DNA of 49,649 nucleotides, from positions 1 to 49,649 of the IMG/VR virus record IMGVR_UViG_3300040856_000860. The stretch is one strand, 5' to 3'. This document shows positions 7,609 through 17,226 of this stretch, piece by piece. A model generated the notes under the pieces. It saw only the letters and a program-made list of their open reading frames with translations. It was not told the DNA's origin and made no database searches. Position 1 is the first letter of the stretch, and each line of letters begins with the position of its first letter. The stretch is from a virus. Both the position numbers and the translations under genes were made by a program.

Positions 7609-9174
7609 TTAAAATAAAAATTGGGCTGCTGCAGATTCTCTATCAATTTGATTACCACTATTTAGGAAGAAATTTGTAAACACTTTTACGTTTGTTTCTG
7701 TGCGGAACGCAAAGGTAATTGCTGGAACTTTTAAACCGCTAGCTTGAGTAAATAGTGGTACTAATCTTTCTGCAGATCCTGATTCACCAATGGTTGCAAT
7801 TGTTTTTTGTCGACCTACTACTTCCACTCTTGAGTTTGCGGGAAGTACGGCGCCTGTACCAGATATAGCAATTTGACCTGTACCATCTGATGAAATAGTA
7901 GCGCCGCCCAGATTAATCGTTGTACCAGAAAGATATATATCTCTCCATCTAAGATTGGCTGTACCAAGATCAAGATTATTGTTTGAAACAGGAACAATGC
8001 TTGTAGTAACTGAAGTTAAATCTGTACTTCCACCGCCTGCTGCTGTTGATGCAATAGTAATAGAAGAAGCGTTTTGAGTAAGTGTGATATTGTTGCCGGC
8101 AAGAATTGTTTTATTATTAGATACTTGCAAATATTGATCGAATCTAGGATTCGTATTTGCAATAAATGATTGAAAAGCTGTGTTGCTTACAAATGTTGCT
8201 TGGAGATATGTATTAGATACATCCCCGGTGCTACTACTCACACCAGAAATAGTGGCACCAACAAATTTACCAGTAGAAGAATTATATTGTAATACTTTAC
8301 CGTTTTGCTTAACAGAGTCTCTATCTACATCATCTAAAAACTCTAAACGTACTTCACCACCACCGGATGAGCTGCCACCTAGAGAAGCTCTTGTTATTGT
8401 TCTTCTAATATTATCTTGGAATTTTCTAGTTTCTTCTGATACCTTTTTTAGGTATGGTTCAATATCTGGCGATTCACCGTCTCTACCTGGATCACCTTTT
8501 ACACCTTGAGGGCCTTGGGGACCAATATCTCCTTTATCACCCTTTAGACCTGGTATACCCTGTAAACCGGTTTCACCGCGATCTCCTTTATCCCCTTTTA
8601 CACCTTGTTTGCCCTGCTCTCCCTGGGGACCAATAGGACCTTGTATACCTTGTATACCTTGATCACCTTTTAATCCTTGCGGTCCAGGTGCACTTTTTTC
8701 CCCTTTCGGTCCCCTGGGACCAGCGATACCTTGCTCTCCCTGAGGACCAATATCACCCTTATCACCTTTTAAACCTTGTGGCCCTATTGGTCCAATAGGC
8801 CCTTGTTCACCAATAATATTACCTACTGGAAATTGTACACCATCATCTCTATATAAAAATAAATGACCGTTATCATTCATCTGAGCTTCTACAATATTGC
8901 GCCCAGGGTCACCACGATCACCTTTTTCTCCTACAGGCCCGCGGGAACCCATAGGACCTATTTCACCTAGTAAACCACGTGGTCCAACTGGACCAGTTTC
9001 ACCTTGAGGTCCTTGAGGTCCTTGAGGCCCTTCAACAAGTATAGGATCAGGTACTTCAATTTTATTGAGTTCAGAGTGGAGCTCTTCTAGTAAAGCTGAT
9101 TTTACTTTACTACTTTCTTTTTTGAGAACTCCTAAAAGAGCTGCAAGAAGTTTAGCGTGTTCAACTTGATCCAT
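7609..9174 (-). CDS. Collagen-like fibre protein
   Basis: A 521-residue protein. Residues 1-45 are a charged helix (possible trimerisation or attachment). Two blocks of Gly-X-Y triplets follow (about 46-92 and 124-235), separated by a short globular insert containing [16 protein letters not shown]. The C-terminal ~270 residues are a beta-rich fibre region. Most prolines are in the X position (GPQ, GPR, GPI); only a few are in Y (GDP, GIP). Acid-base pairs such as GDKGD would stabilise a triple helix. There is one interruption of the triplet pattern near GEKSAPGPQ. It overlaps the end of gp20 by 14 bases. It is probably a trimeric rod anchored near the neck or baseplate; the exact site is not shown by sequence. 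Confidence 0.85.
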   Translation of the reverse strand: MDQVEHAKLLAALLGVLKKESSKVKSALLEELHSELNKIEVPDPILVEGPQGPQGPQGETGPVGPRGLLGEIGPMGSRGPVGEKGDRGDPGRNIVEAQMNDNGHLFLYRDDGVQFPVGNIIGEQGPIGPIGPQGLKGDKGDIGPQGEQGIAGPRGPKGEKSAPGPQGLKGDQGIQGIQGPIGPQGEQGKQGVKGDKGDRGETGLQGIPGLKGDKGDIGPQGPQGVKGDPGRDGESPDIEPYLKKVSEETRKFQDNIRRTITRASLGGSSSGGGEVRLEFLDDVDRDSVKQNGKVLQYNSSTGKFVGATISGVSSSTGDVSNTYLQATFVSNTAFQSFIANTNPRFDQYLQVSNNKTILAGNNITLTQNASSITIASTAAGGGSTDLTSVTTSIVPVSNNNLDLGTANLRWRDIYLSGTTINLGGATISSDGTGQIAISGTGAVLPANSRVEVVGRQKTIATIGESGSAERLVPLFTQASGLKVPAITFAFRTETNVKVFTNFFLNSGNQIDRESAAAQFLF

Positions 9175-10804
9175 TATCTATGTCTTCCTGAGATGAGAAA
9201 GAATCATAGAATTTAGTCATACTTTCTACAAGACGTTTTTCTTCCTCAGTTAGTTCTTTTTCAGGTTTAAATTCTGGAAATACCTCTTCTTCTTGTGGCT
9301 GAGAAGGTGTTAAATCTATTTCTTCTTCATCATTTTCATCAGATTCCATATCAATTTCTCTTTGCATTTGATCTATTTCTTCTTCAGTCATACGAAGAAC
9401 ATTTTTACGAACCCATGCTAAAGAGAAATACTTGCCAACAAGAGGATCAACTTCTCCTAAAATTCTTAATCTTTCTGCCATAATTTCACCCTCTTTGAGC
9501 TCTTCAAAGTGGTTATCATTGACAAAATTATATGTAATACTATTACGAACTTGTTCCCATTCTGCTTTAGTCATAATACCACGAAGTACTAATTGTACTT
9601 CTAAAAGATTATCAAATAGAACAGCAAACTTATTTCTAATACGATTAATGAATTTCTGAAATTTTAACTCATCTCTAGAAATTTCAGTTGATCGACCAAT
9701 ATTAAAGTTTACTTCAGCTTCTAATCTACTGATAGGAACGTTTAATGCTTTATAAAGTTTTTTCTGGAAATATAAAACATCGTCTAACTCACCAAGGTTT
9801 TGGCCACCAGGTAATGTAGTAATTTCAGTACCTCTACCACCTTCACGACGCGGGAGCCAGAAATCTTCAAGCATAGTCATATGGCGTCTATCATCTCTAA
9901 CTTCACCAGTGTTAGCATCATATACTAATTTATTTTTATGCTTAACCATCATATCACGAAGATATTGCTCAGCTTTTGCTTTAGGAAGGTTACCAACGTC
10001 AATATAGAAAATACGACGCTCAGGAGCTCTTGATAAACGATAAATTACAGTTGCGTCTTCTAACATACGCAGTTGATTCATCGGTTTAATTGCTTTATGA
10101 AGATGACCTAATGTAAGTTTATTCATTGGATCAATAAGACCAGATGTTACATGACAAATGCTATCCTTAGCAATTTTAACACCTTTGTCTTGATTTACCA
10201 TACCTTTTGGGTTATAGTAATAAAACTCTTCTACGTCAGTATATAACGTAGCACCTGATTTAGGGTCTTTTTTCTTATTTTGTTTACGAATTTTTTTGAT
10301 CTTACGCGGATCAATGTAACGTAATTCTTTAATACCATCGCGAATATTTTTTTCATCAATTACGACTTGGTAGTAAAGACGTCCATCAACATACCAACGT
10401 CTAAAAATTTCATAACCTTTGTTGCCAAAATCTAGAGTATAGAGAATTCTATCAAATTCATCTCTAATTAATTTTTTTACTCTGTTAGGAAGATCAGTTT
10501 CATCTAATACTAGTTCTACAGGATATACATTATCATCCATAATAATAGCATCATTAATTATATCTTCAATTGCAAAATCACATTCTGGTTGTAATGCCAT
10601 TTCGCGATATTTGGTAACTAGGTCTGCTTCATCTTTAGCACGACCTTCAATATCCACATATGTACCATAAGTGCCACCATACACACCAGCGGCATTAGAG
10701 GAAACCTCTGTTGCACCATCTTCATGCGTCTGTGGTACTATAGCTTGAAGCTGTTCTTTTTCTTTCTGATCAGCTCGCTTGATCTCAAACCCAAATAGTT
10801 CCAT
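9161..10804 (-). CDS. 20: Portal protein gp20
   Basis: Dodecameric portal at the head vertex through which DNA is packaged and ejected, and the nucleus of prohead assembly. The 547-residue product starts [17 protein letters not shown] and contains phrases strongly conserved in T4-like portals: [47 protein letters not shown] and [19 protein letters not shown]. Its length is close to T4 gp20 (524). The C-terminus is acidic. The GAGGA ribosome site precedes the ATG, and a hairpin with an embedded late promoter lies just upstream. Confidence 0.96.
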   Translation of the reverse strand: MELFGFEIKRADQKEKEQLQAIVPQTHEDGATEVSSNAAGVYGGTYGTYVDIEGRAKDEADLVTKYREMALQPECDFAIEDIINDAIIMDDNVYPVELVLDETDLPNRVKKLIRDEFDRILYTLDFGNKGYEIFRRWYVDGRLYYQVVIDEKNIRDGIKELRYIDPRKIKKIRKQNKKKDPKSGATLYTDVEEFYYYNPKGMVNQDKGVKIAKDSICHVTSGLIDPMNKLTLGHLHKAIKPMNQLRMLEDATVIYRLSRAPERRIFYIDVGNLPKAKAEQYLRDMMVKHKNKLVYDANTGEVRDDRRHMTMLEDFWLPRREGGRGTEITTLPGGQNLGELDDVLYFQKKLYKALNVPISRLEAEVNFNIGRSTEISRDELKFQKFINRIRNKFAVLFDNLLEVQLVLRGIMTKAEWEQVRNSITYNFVNDNHFEELKEGEIMAERLRILGEVDPLVGKYFSLAWVRKNVLRMTEEEIDQMQREIDMESDENDEEEIDLTPSQPQEEEVFPEFKPEKELTEEEKRLVESMTKFYDSFSSQEDIDNGSS

Positions 10805-10820
10805 TTTTATCCTCGATATA

Positions 10821-10853
10821 GAAAAGGGGGTATACTATATTTATAGTACCCCC
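10821..10853 (-). terminator. Terminator-like hairpin containing a late promoter, before gp20
   Basis: On the minus strand GGGGGTA (10853-10847) pairs with TACCCCC (10832-10826), and CTAT pairs with ATAG inside it around an AAAT loop, with a two-base bulge. TTTTC follows directly. This is the form of a factor-independent terminator for the gene before it. The late box TATAAATA (10845-10838) occupies the loop and upper stem. A transcript started from that box would begin near 10832, inside the 3' arm, and so would lack the hairpin. Confidence 0.7.
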
Positions 10854-10879
10854 TCTCCTAGGTTTTTTACCGTATTCTA

Positions 10880-11287
10880 TTAAAGAGCAAAGATTTTACT
10901 TGCGCCTGATGAGAATCTTACAGTAATGTCACCTCCGTTAGGTAGGATTGGAAGACCTGTAGCTGTATCAATATATGCAATCAGTCTAGATGCTGCATTA
11001 CCACTTTGCGTATCTGTATGATAGATAATTAACGCTTCACAATTAGCACCACTTACAGATGTGAATGTAGCGTCAGAAGCATCAAAAACTCCACTTGTGA
11101 TAGTTTTACTTGCAAGACTAGCTTCTGCTACTACTGCTGAGTTTGGAATATCAGCACGATCTTCATGAGCACTACTAAATGTATAGATATCAGTATCTAC
11201 TAAAGCAATAGTAACAACATTGCTAGAAAGATTCAAATTACCACCTAAAAAATCTTCTTTAGCTTTAGGATATAGCTGGTTAGCCAT
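10880..11287 (-). CDS. Conserved phage structural protein of unknown function between gp19 and gp20
   Basis: A 135-residue product beginning MANQLYPKAKEDFLGGNLN. It has the pattern KAKEDFL...VTIALVDTD...SGVFDASDATFTSVSG...EALIIYHTDT...RLIAYIDTATGLPILPNGGD. I recognise this as a widespread small phage protein usually found with virion genes, but I do not know an established function. It is beta-rich with no membrane or signal segment. A good AGAGGTAG ribosome site precedes the ATG. It is an insertion relative to T4, where gp19 and gp20 are adjacent. It is followed by the gp20 hairpin. Confidence 0.75.
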   Translation of the reverse strand: MANQLYPKAKEDFLGGNLNLSSNVVTIALVDTDIYTFSSAHEDRADIPNSAVVAEASLASKTITSGVFDASDATFTSVSGANCEALIIYHTDTQSGNAASRLIAYIDTATGLPILPNGGDITVRFSSGASKIFAL

Positions 11288-11304
11288 AATATACTACCTC
11301 TCTA

Positions 11305-11856
11305 TCAAACTACTGCTGAATTTGTCGTATCACCAGTAGATCCTGGAATCCAATAATCATACTGGAATGTAGCAGTAAATTCTTGAATTGCTTCAGAATC
11401 CCAGCTTAAATCCATTGCTGATAAATCAGAACACCACATACCTACAAATTGATATGATCTAATCGCACGACCGTCTTTACCGTACTGAATAACATCTGCA
11501 ACACCTGCTTTGTAATTTGCAACACCTGCAGCAGCTGTTCTTAAGTTACCTTCTAATGTGTTAATCTCTGTATTCCACTGTTCTAGAGTATTACGAATTA
11601 AGAAATCTTCATCATTGATAACAGTAACTGTCCACGGATCGAACGTTCTGTTGCCTGCGTGCTTTACTTGGCGGCCAAAGTATGGGGTCGTAACGACCCC
11701 CACTGTAGCTGCTGGAACTTGAGCGGCGCGACATAAGAATCTAAACTTACTATCCCCAGCCGTATTAATCGGGTTTGTCATTGTGACTTCAAAGAGCGAG
11801 GAACGTGCACCACCGTACTCTAGTTCGCCTCTGAAATCGTTAATATTAAATGCCAT
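11305..11856 (-). CDS. 19: Tail tube protein gp19
   Basis: Hexameric subunit of the inner tail tube, stacked on the gp48/gp54 cap. The 183-residue product starts MAFNINDFRGELEYGGARSS and has phrases typical of gp19: FEVTMTNPI near the start, a central FDPWTVTVINDEDFLIRN, and MWCSDLSAMDLSWDSEAIQEF. T4 gp19 is 163 residues. It shares its opening (MAFN-N-F) and general fold family with the gp54-like protein at 42221. It is placed directly after the sheath gene with its own late-type promoter. Confidence 0.94.
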   Translation of the reverse strand: MAFNINDFRGELEYGGARSSLFEVTMTNPINTAGDSKFRFLCRAAQVPAATVGVVTTPYFGRQVKHAGNRTFDPWTVTVINDEDFLIRNTLEQWNTEINTLEGNLRTAAAGVANYKAGVADVIQYGKDGRAIRSYQFVGMWCSDLSAMDLSWDSEAIQEFTATFQYDYWIPGSTGDTTNSAVV

Positions 11857-11882
11857 AGTTTTTCTCCTTTAGCGTTTATATG

Positions 11883-11890
11883 TATTTATT
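11883..11890 (-). promoter_or_regulatory. Late-type promoter box AATAAATA before gp19
   Basis: One mismatch from TATAAATA, overlapping the gp18 stop codon and 27 bases before the gp19 ATG. It fits the looser NATAAATA form reported for marine T4-like late promoters. Confidence 0.65.
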
Positions 11891-13811
11891 ATACTTGACC
11901 AACGATTTCTGAGAATTCTACCCCAGTTCTTACTGCAACAAAGTTAAGTTGAATAAAGTTGATTGAGCGAGCTGGTTTTACGTAAATATCACCAATAAAC
12001 TCGTTTCTATCAATTACTTCACCAGTATTGTTTGATTCATCACAAACAACTCTAAAGTCAGTAATACCTCTGCGGCCTTGGACATCTCTTAAGAACGGTT
12101 CAACTAGATTTCTAAACTGTGATCTCGTAAACGCATCATTAAACTCAAATAGAGTTGATTGTGATGCTAATGTAATTGCTTTTTCAAGAACAATAAACAA
12201 TCTACGAACATTAATTCTGTCAAATGCGCTCGGTGAAGCTAACATTGTCTTATCACCGTATAGAACTGTACCTTGACCAGGGAAAGTAACTACAGGGTTT
12301 ATACCATTTTTATAAAGGGTGTCACGCTCAGATTTACGTGGGTTATATGATAGTTTAATTACATTTTTCATATTACCACGATTAAAACCAGCTGGTGAAT
12401 ACCAAGGATCGTTTGTGTTATCTGTACGAACCATTAAACCTGCTGTGTCACCGTTTGTTGGTACATATCTGTATTTGTCGTTGTACTTATCATACTGATA
12501 CTTCCAAGCACTATCAATAACAGCATATGATGTAGATGGTAGAGAGTTACGATATGCTACAATATCTTCTGCTTCTTTGCCTTCATAACTATTATTATTT
12601 ACACAAGCACCTCGTGTTGGTGATAATACCACAAGAAGATCTTTTCTTACTGATGCAATGTTATCAATTAAGTGAGTAGCAACAGTTTGACCTGCTTTAG
12701 AACCTAAAATAAATGATAAATCAATATCTTCGGATGATTTAAATTTATCATACGCTGTGATTAGGTTAGCATCTGTAGGTGCTGAACCATCTGTACCGTT
12801 TACTAAGGAATCAGTTAAAGGTGTTGTTGCACCGGTATAAGTCGTACCACCTACAACTGACTGACCTACATTAGTACCAATAGATGTACTTGCTGCCCAC
12901 CAGATATAACGTGAACGGTTGTTGACAACATCTTTATAATAGTTGTTAGAACCATCAGTTGTTTTACCATCAGAAGCCATTGAAAGATTTTCAAATACTT
13001 CTAATACTTGACCTTTAGTACCTGTGAATAGCCCGTCTTCATCAATAACAGCGATGTGTAATTCATCTGTTGTTGCACCAGCATTTGTTGCAATTTGAGA
13101 TGTACCTGGAGCGCGTTGAGTATTAGAGTTATATTCCCATTTACGTGTTAGTGATGTATTCGCTGATAGCGCATCACCTGTATAACGATTTTCTAGTGTT
13201 ACAGATGTACCGTTAGCAGCAATAGCAGAAACTTTACGATCTTGTTTTATACCAGTCGGTGAACCGATTTCTAGGATATCCCCTACAACGAGAGCGGATG
13301 CTTGGTTAGCAGAAAAAGTTACTGTTGTGCTGTTAGCGGAAACAGTAAATGTTCCTGATAATGTTGAGCTAAATGCAGTTGATGAAGGACATACTGAGAC
13401 TTTTAAGCTATTGCCTAATGTACCAGGGTACTTTGCAGCCCAACGGCCAATACCTGTTATACCACTAGAATGGTTTGCGTCATAGTCATCATCATTATCG
13501 ATTCTTGTTGCTGAAGTATTTGCTTCATTGCAATGAGCGTTACCTAAATCGGTACCTTCGGCACGGGACACATAAAGAGCATTACCATATGCTAAGAAGT
13601 TTGCTGCAGTGAAGAAATCTTCAATATGAGAATCGTTTGGTTTTTGGTATTGTGATACTAGAGCATCTTCCGATGAAATTAATACTGCTTTATTTACTGG
13701 GCCCCAACGAAAACGGCCAGCAATACCGGCTGTAGACGTGGATACCGCAGGAACAACCGCAGTTAGATCAATTTCACTGACATTGATGCCCGGTGATACT
13801 TGAAATGGCAT
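11889..13811 (-). CDS. 18: Tail sheath protein gp18
   Basis: Contractile sheath subunit. The 640-residue product begins MPFQVSPGINVSEIDLTAVV and includes the GIAGRFRWGPVNKAVLISSEDALVSQ region typical of gp18. Its conserved C-terminal sheath domain has the phrases GDKTMLASPSAFDRINVRRLF and FNDAFTRSQFRNLVEPFL. The length is close to T4 gp18 (659). The ATG has AAAGGAG just upstream. It sits between the large terminase and tail tube genes as in T4, with a strong late promoter. Confidence 0.95.
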   Translation of the reverse strand: MPFQVSPGINVSEIDLTAVVPAVSTSTAGIAGRFRWGPVNKAVLISSEDALVSQYQKPNDSHIEDFFTAANFLAYGNALYVSRAEGTDLGNAHCNEANTSATRIDNDDDYDANHSSGITGIGRWAAKYPGTLGNSLKVSVCPSSTAFSSTLSGTFTVSANSTTVTFSANQASALVVGDILEIGSPTGIKQDRKVSAIAANGTSVTLENRYTGDALSANTSLTRKWEYNSNTQRAPGTSQIATNAGATTDELHIAVIDEDGLFTGTKGQVLEVFENLSMASDGKTTDGSNNYYKDVVNNRSRYIWWAASTSIGTNVGQSVVGGTTYTGATTPLTDSLVNGTDGSAPTDANLITAYDKFKSSEDIDLSFILGSKAGQTVATHLIDNIASVRKDLLVVLSPTRGACVNNNSYEGKEAEDIVAYRNSLPSTSYAVIDSAWKYQYDKYNDKYRYVPTNGDTAGLMVRTDNTNDPWYSPAGFNRGNMKNVIKLSYNPRKSERDTLYKNGINPVVTFPGQGTVLYGDKTMLASPSAFDRINVRRLFIVLEKAITLASQSTLFEFNDAFTRSQFRNLVEPFLRDVQGRRGITDFRVVCDESNNTGEVIDRNEFIGDIYVKPARSINFIQLNFVAVRTGVEFSEIVGQV

Positions 13812-13848
13812 GATTATTCTCCTTTGATGAGGCTTTTATTTCTCTTTT

Positions 13849-13856
13849 TATTTATA
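13849..13856 (-). promoter_or_regulatory. Late promoter box TATAAATA before gp18
   Basis: Exact box in the extended form ATTATAAATA, between the gp17 stop (13868) and the gp18 ATG, 38 bases upstream of the latter. Confidence 0.85.
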
Positions 13857-13867
13857 ATTTATCGTAT

Positions 13868-15490
13868 TTACATATCACGGTTGTCAGGGAGTGCCCAACC
13901 AATTCTTGATTCATCAATATTTATAATACCTTCTTCTTCATGACCATCATCAACAAAACCGAATGGAAGGATGTCTTCTTCTATCATTCTTTGGTTTTCT
14001 TCATATAATCTCTGTCTTAAATCGTCATTAGTTATATCTTTAAAGTATTCCTGTCTAACTAACCAGGAGAATAAAACAGAACACATAACTAAGTCATCAT
14101 GCATACCTTCTTCTGCTTCATAACTCTCTTTTCTAGAAACAAAATTAGATAATTCAAATATGTAATCGTAATCTTCAACAATTAACTTGTCCTGCTCAAT
14201 CATATCTTTTAAGGTAGAACAGCCTATACGTTTTACTGATTTAGTAGTACGTACTCCCATTTGTTGTCTACCAGCAAAACCAGCAGAAATTTGTTGTATT
14301 CCTGCTCTATATGTTGTACTTAGAATATTTTCATATTCTAAATCTTGATGAAGTATATTAGATACTTGCTCACCTATATCATTTACTTCTATCAATACAA
14401 AAGCATTATTATATTTTCTTGCAGTATCGTATATAACATTAGGATATATTAACGGTGATATATCTTTACTTCTATACTTTCCAACAGCTCTGTATGGATA
14501 TTCTGTTATATCAAATACAATAAATGCTGAATAGTCTAACCCAACACCTCTTGAAACATCACTTACAATAATATAATTACGTTTTGGTTCTGGTTCGTGA
14601 TAGCAATCAAAACCGTTTTTCTTATACAGGGGTTGTTTAAAAACTAAACGTTTTAGTACAGTAGGGTGAATAAGTGTATTAGTAGAACCTAAGAACTCAC
14701 ACTCAAACTCTTGCCTAAACTGTTCTTCTGACGTAGCTCTGATAGTCTCTTCACGCCATCTCTCATCTCTTCCCGGAACGTCCGACCAATGAATCTCTAC
14801 TCTTTCATAATCGTTTCGCTCTTCTTCACTATCTACCCACAACTTATAGAACATATTCATTCCGTTAGGTGTAGATGTAATTAATACTTTGGATGACTTA
14901 CCAGAAGAAATAGTAGGAAATACAGAAGTAAAAAATTCTTCTTGAAGATTATTAGGAACGAATGCAAACTCGTCTAAGTAAATCATATTCTGAGATGTAC
15001 CACGGATAGCACTTGATGAAGTAGCAGAAGCGAGAATCTCAGAACCATTCTCTAATCTAATATTACCTTTATTCCATTCAATAACACCTTGTTGCATCCA
15101 TTGCGGTAAATGTTCATACATTAACTGAATACGACCAAGAATCTCTCTTGCTTGAGACATTTTATTTGCAAGAATAGCAACTGAGTACTGTTCAGTAAAT
15201 AATACTTTCCAAGTAATATAAGCAGCAACTGTTGTTGTTTTACCAACTTGTCTAGGAAGTTTACAAATACTAAATCGATTATCTTCAAACGTATTAACCA
15301 TTTTTTCCTGGAAGTCCCAGAGTTCAAATGGTATAAGACCTTCATCAATGCTTACAATTTGAAGATAATTCTTAATAAAGTAAATAGGATTTCGAGCACA
15401 CTTCATATACTCCATAACGTTTTCTTGAGTAAACTCAACAGGGACGCCTGCAGCTTTTAAGTTCTGATTTCCTAAGTAAATTTCTGGCAT
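13868..15490 (-). CDS. 17: Terminase large subunit gp17 (packaging ATPase and nuclease)
   Basis: DNA packaging motor that docks on the portal and cuts the concatemer. The 540-residue product carries Walker A RQVGKTT (residues 80-86), Walker B with catalytic acid MIYLDE (Asp173, Glu174), and a coupling motif LITSTPNG (203-210). The RNase-H-fold nuclease acids are visible as Asp311 in IIVSDVSRG, Glu368 in VLIEVND and Asp465/Asp466 in GMHDDLV. T4 gp17 is 610 residues. All catalytic features are intact. An SNase-like gene separates it from the small subunit. Confidence 0.97.
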   Translation of the reverse strand: MPEIYLGNQNLKAAGVPVEFTQENVMEYMKCARNPIYFIKNYLQIVSIDEGLIPFELWDFQEKMVNTFEDNRFSICKLPRQVGKTTTVAAYITWKVLFTEQYSVAILANKMSQAREILGRIQLMYEHLPQWMQQGVIEWNKGNIRLENGSEILASATSSSAIRGTSQNMIYLDEFAFVPNNLQEEFFTSVFPTISSGKSSKVLITSTPNGMNMFYKLWVDSEEERNDYERVEIHWSDVPGRDERWREETIRATSEEQFRQEFECEFLGSTNTLIHPTVLKRLVFKQPLYKKNGFDCYHEPEPKRNYIIVSDVSRGVGLDYSAFIVFDITEYPYRAVGKYRSKDISPLIYPNVIYDTARKYNNAFVLIEVNDIGEQVSNILHQDLEYENILSTTYRAGIQQISAGFAGRQQMGVRTTKSVKRIGCSTLKDMIEQDKLIVEDYDYIFELSNFVSRKESYEAEEGMHDDLVMCSVLFSWLVRQEYFKDITNDDLRQRLYEENQRMIEEDILPFGFVDDGHEEEGIINIDESRIGWALPDNRDM

Positions 15491-15511
15491 TTTATAGTTG
15501 CACTCTTTGCA

Positions 15512-15519
15512 TATTCATA
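15512..15519 (-). promoter_or_regulatory. Possible late promoter box TATGAATA before gp17
   Basis: One mismatch from TATAAATA (G at position 4), in the 66-base gap between the SNase-like gene and gp17, 22 bases before the ATG. Spacing is right but the mismatch makes it uncertain. Confidence 0.4.
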
Positions 15520-15556
15520 CTATAATCATCGTGTAGGATGTAAAGAAACGATATAG

Positions 15557-16021
15557 TTACTTCATATCTTCTACTGCTTGGTCATAGTCTTCTTGACTTA
15601 CAATGCCTTCGCGAAGTAATTTTTTTCTATTAGCTTGGTGTTTGATCTGGATCTCCTCTTTAGATCCACCAAAGTAAGCAACGCAGTGACCTTCTTCAAT
15701 CATAATATCTGTTACGCGTTTATCACCTACTATAAAGTCTCCTAATATACGACCAAACTTACCTTTCATATCTTCACCGTCTTTATTTTCTGTGGTGACT
15801 AGAAGTGCATCTTTTTCTAATAATTCTTTGAGTCTATTTTTTGCAGCGAGACCAAATACTTTTTCTACTTTATCGGATGTACGTGATTCTGGTGTGTCAA
15901 TGCCCATAATGCGAACACGCTCATCATGAAGCCACACTCCAAAGCCAAGATCAATATCTACATCTACAGTATCACCATCAACAACATGTAATAACTTAAC
16001 GTTATATCTATTTTCTATCAT
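15557..16021 (-). CDS. Staphylococcal-nuclease-like (thermonuclease) enzyme
   Basis: A 154-residue SNase-family nuclease, predicted to hydrolyse DNA or RNA with Ca2+. The fold and active site are recognisable: VVDGDTVDVDID (Asp17 region), ERVRIMGIDTPESR (Arg37, Asp42, Thr43, Glu45) and KFGRILGD (Arg91), matching the Arg/Glu/Arg triad of SNase. No signal peptide is visible, so it acts inside the cell or is packaged. The ATG overlaps the gp16 stop in an ATGA arrangement, so its translation is coupled to the small terminase. In T4, gp16 and gp17 are neighbours, so this is an insertion. A role in DNA packaging or host DNA breakdown is only inferred. Confidence 0.85.
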   Translation of the reverse strand: MIENRYNVKLLHVVDGDTVDVDIDLGFGVWLHDERVRIMGIDTPESRTSDKVEKVFGLAAKNRLKELLEKDALLVTTENKDGEDMKGKFGRILGDFIVGDKRVTDIMIEEGHCVAYFGGSKEEIQIKHQANRKKLLREGIVSQEDYDQAVEDMK

Positions 16022-16437
16022 TTGTTATCCTTAAGCAATTTTTGAAGCTCTGCAGTATTACCTACAAATAGAGCATTAGTTACATTATTAGGGCCTTTTG
16101 ATTGTTCTTGTTTTTTAAGGTCTTTTACTTTTTTCTGTACTTCTAATAAGTCTTTATTAGCATCAGTTAATGTTTTTATCATCTGTCCAACGATTTCAAA
16201 TGCTCTTGGACTTTGACTTTGCTTTGCAAGCTCTACTAATTCTTCTAATGCATCAGAACCACGTTCAATAGCATTATATAAATTTTCTCTTGCATATTTG
16301 TAATCATTTTCAATATCAGCATCTTTAGAATTTGTATCAGGTTTTATTACCTCGATATCTTTTACTAGAGGAGGACTATCTGGAAGATTAAAAATTTGTT
16401 CGAAATTATTTTCAAAATTTGATTTTTTAGACATCAT
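16018..16437 (-). CDS. 16: Terminase small subunit gp16
   Basis: DNA-recognition subunit of the packaging terminase. The 139-residue product is charged and mostly helical. The central region from YKYARENLYNAIERGSDALE to EIVGQMIKTLTDANKDLLE is typical of marine T4-like gp16. A C-terminal element NNVTNALFVGNTAELQKLL is also usual. It is a little shorter than T4 gp16 (164). It overlaps gp15 by 11 bases upstream and the SNase gene by 4 bases downstream. Confidence 0.88.
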   Translation of the reverse strand: MMSKKSNFENNFEQIFNLPDSPPLVKDIEVIKPDTNSKDADIENDYKYARENLYNAIERGSDALEELVELAKQSQSPRAFEIVGQMIKTLTDANKDLLEVQKKVKDLKKQEQSKGPNNVTNALFVGNTAELQKLLKDNK

Positions 16438-17224
16438 TTATATCACTTGCAATACCATAAGCATCATCTGCTTCAATTTGATCTACAGGTATAGATAATG
16501 CATTATTTGAAGTAGGTGTGCCGTCAGCTTTTACCCCAGGTTGTGTGTTTATTTGCTCTATAGTTGTATTATTATCTAAATCTCCAACTCCAGCTATTAC
16601 TCTTCGAATTGTTCCAGATGTTGAAATAGGTCCAAATACAAAACCTTTCATAGTAAAGTTAAAATTCCAAATTAACGCTCTTCTTGCAGCAAAATCACCT
16701 TCATATGTATCTTCAACATTTACATCATTTAGAACACATGGAACATCATAAGTTAAATCCATTTCTGGTTGAAGTTTAATATTATTTGTCCACTCAGGTT
16801 GAAAGTATGGAAGGATTTGTTCTACAATTTGCGTACCATCATCAGCATTACGTACAAACGCGCTTAGAGTAAACTGTATATCATACGGTACAGGTATGTA
16901 CTGTGTAGTAAGTTTAGTATTATCGTTTCTACTTACTTTAGAATGTTTTAATGTAGATGGAAGTTTTCTATTAGCAGCATAGTTTATACCAGTCATCTCA
17001 AAACCTAGTCTTGGTAATGAAATAGCAACGTCTTGATCTAAATTAGGATCCTGAGCTAGTCTTACTAGAAACTTTTCTTTTGGACCGTAAGCGATTGGTA
17101 CTTTAATATTCTGTATTCTATTACCAGAAGAATCAAATCTTTGTACATATATACCATTAAACATATTACCAAATACAGTAACATATTTTCTTATTGTACC
17201 GTGATAAAAAGTTCTACCAAACAT
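16427..17224 (-). CDS. 15: Tail sheath stabiliser/completion protein gp15
   Basis: Terminates the tail tube and sheath and joins the tail to the neck. The 265-residue product starts MFGRTFYHGTIRKYVTVFGNMFNGIY and contains a typical gp15 core: VPIAYGPKEKFLVRL, ISLPRLGFEMTGI, and a long beta-rich region with PVPYDIQFTLSAFVRNADD. T4 gp15 is 272 residues. It lies two bases after gp14, in the T4 order 13-14-15. Confidence 0.94.
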   Translation of the reverse strand: MFGRTFYHGTIRKYVTVFGNMFNGIYVQRFDSSGNRIQNIKVPIAYGPKEKFLVRLAQDPNLDQDVAISLPRLGFEMTGINYAANRKLPSTLKHSKVSRNDNTKLTTQYIPVPYDIQFTLSAFVRNADDGTQIVEQILPYFQPEWTNNIKLQPEMDLTYDVPCVLNDVNVEDTYEGDFAARRALIWNFNFTMKGFVFGPISTSGTIRRVIAGVGDLDNNTTIEQINTQPGVKADGTPTSNNALSIPVDQIEADDAYGIASDINDV

Positions 17225-17226
17225 AA

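Noticed and set aside
15557-16021. SNase-like gene as a homing endonuclease or intron-encoded gene splitting the terminase
   Set aside because: Both gp16 and gp17 are complete, no intron or intein boundary is seen, and the fold is SNase rather than GIY-YIG, HNH or LAGLIDADG.
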